A model generated the notes under the pieces. The model had not been told where the DNA came from, searched no databases, and worked only from the letters and a program-made list of their open reading frames with translations. This document shows, one piece after another, positions 63,917 through 64,000 of a DNA stretch of 64,000 bases. The position numbers were made by a program, and so were the translations under genes. Numbering within the stretch: the first letter of the stretch is position 1; every line of letters starts with the position of its first letter. Source of the DNA: Streptomyces cupreus (lineage in GTDB: Bacteria; Actinomycetota; Actinomycetes; Streptomycetales; Streptomycetaceae); contig NZ_JACMSF010000008.1 of NCBI RefSeq assembly GCF_014257025.1, positions 124,001 through 188,000 on the forward strand, written 5' to 3'.

Positions 63917-64000
63917 ATGGACCCGCATCTGCTGCGCACCTACGTCACGGTCGCCCGTCTCTCCTCCTTCTCCGAGGCCGCGCGTGACCTCGGCTACACC
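63917..64000 (+). CDS. LysR-family transcriptional regulator (partial, N-terminus only)
   Basis: Twenty-eight codons up to the window edge encode PHLLRTYVTVARLSSFSEAAR, the start of a LysR winged helix-turn-helix. ATG 63917 is the likely start; ATG 63911 is in frame and would add two residues. Divergent from the GATase-like gene, the usual layout of a LysR regulator and its target. Confidence 0.88.
   Translation, partial: MDPHLLRTYVTVARLSSFSEAARDLGYT

Overview
The window reads as chromosomal DNA of a Streptomyces or a very close relative. GC is very high, codon third positions are G/C-rich, start codons are often GTG or TTG, and many start and stop codons overlap (ATGA, GTGA). Marker systems of the genus are present: a two-domain geosmin synthase, a conservon (CvnA-D), a gamma-butyrolactone (AfsA plus receptor) locus, SpoIIE-type phosphatases and a DUF574 methyltransferase. 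I found only two in-frame TTA (bldA-dependent) codons in the genes called here, and both lie in regulators.

Region 1 (1-14879) looks like a specialised-metabolite cluster that I cannot match to a known product. A nitroreductase-like fragment and an FAD oxidoreductase run up to a perfect 20-bp inverted-repeat terminator. Next comes a LuxR-type regulator that lacks the phosphoacceptor Asp and carries a TTA codon. Divergent from it is a tightly packed 14-gene operon: P450, O-methyltransferase, AurF-type diiron N-oxygenase, two dCTP-deaminase-like proteins, GT4 glycosyltransferase, HAD phosphatase, CutC-like protein, HIT protein, Fe(II)/2OG (PhyH) dioxygenase, a GT-A-like DUF6271-type protein, a PLP ODC/DapDC-fold decarboxylase, GNAT and an MFS exporter. 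The two dCTP-deaminase-like proteins have complementary losses of catalytic residues. This is the strongest candidate for an undescribed system here.

Region 2 (15030-34511) is mostly housekeeping and signalling: two SpoIIE/PP2C phosphatases with GAF domains, a PF03706 membrane protein, a DUF574 methyltransferase, an Rv1733c-like protein, a PucR-type regulator, a DUF4142 protein, a polytopic membrane protein, a cytochrome-b561-fused molybdopterin oxidoreductase, a methyltransferase/DUF2064/GT2 set, two OmpR/histidine-kinase pairs and a sugar-nucleotide epimerase with an inserted Cys/His cluster.

Region 3 (34650-37423) is a flavin-based electron-transfer unit: a ferric-reductase-like protein, an exported protein with two almost identical FMN-binding repeats, and the ApbE flavin transferase expected to flavinylate them. 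Region 4 (37413-45934) holds a methyltransferase and an osmoprotectant (OpuC-type) ABC transporter. The transporter's binding-protein gene is separated from its ATPase and permease genes by a complete conservon on the other strand.

Region 5 (45983-51200) is secretion and polysaccharide related: a Tat-exported GH43/CBM42 arabinan-active enzyme, a DUF6114 gene next to a broken DUF6230 gene, a membrane-anchored AA10 LPMO and an S8 protease with a P domain. Region 6 (51262-54596) is the butyrolactone locus: an NmrA-type reductase, two TetR receptors, an AfsA-like synthase and two ARE-like operators. Region 7 (54628-64000) holds a DUF89 protein, a P450/hydrolase pair, a secreted EEP-family phosphoesterase, geosmin synthase, a large uncharacterised protein, a GATase-like protein without the catalytic His, and the start of a LysR gene.
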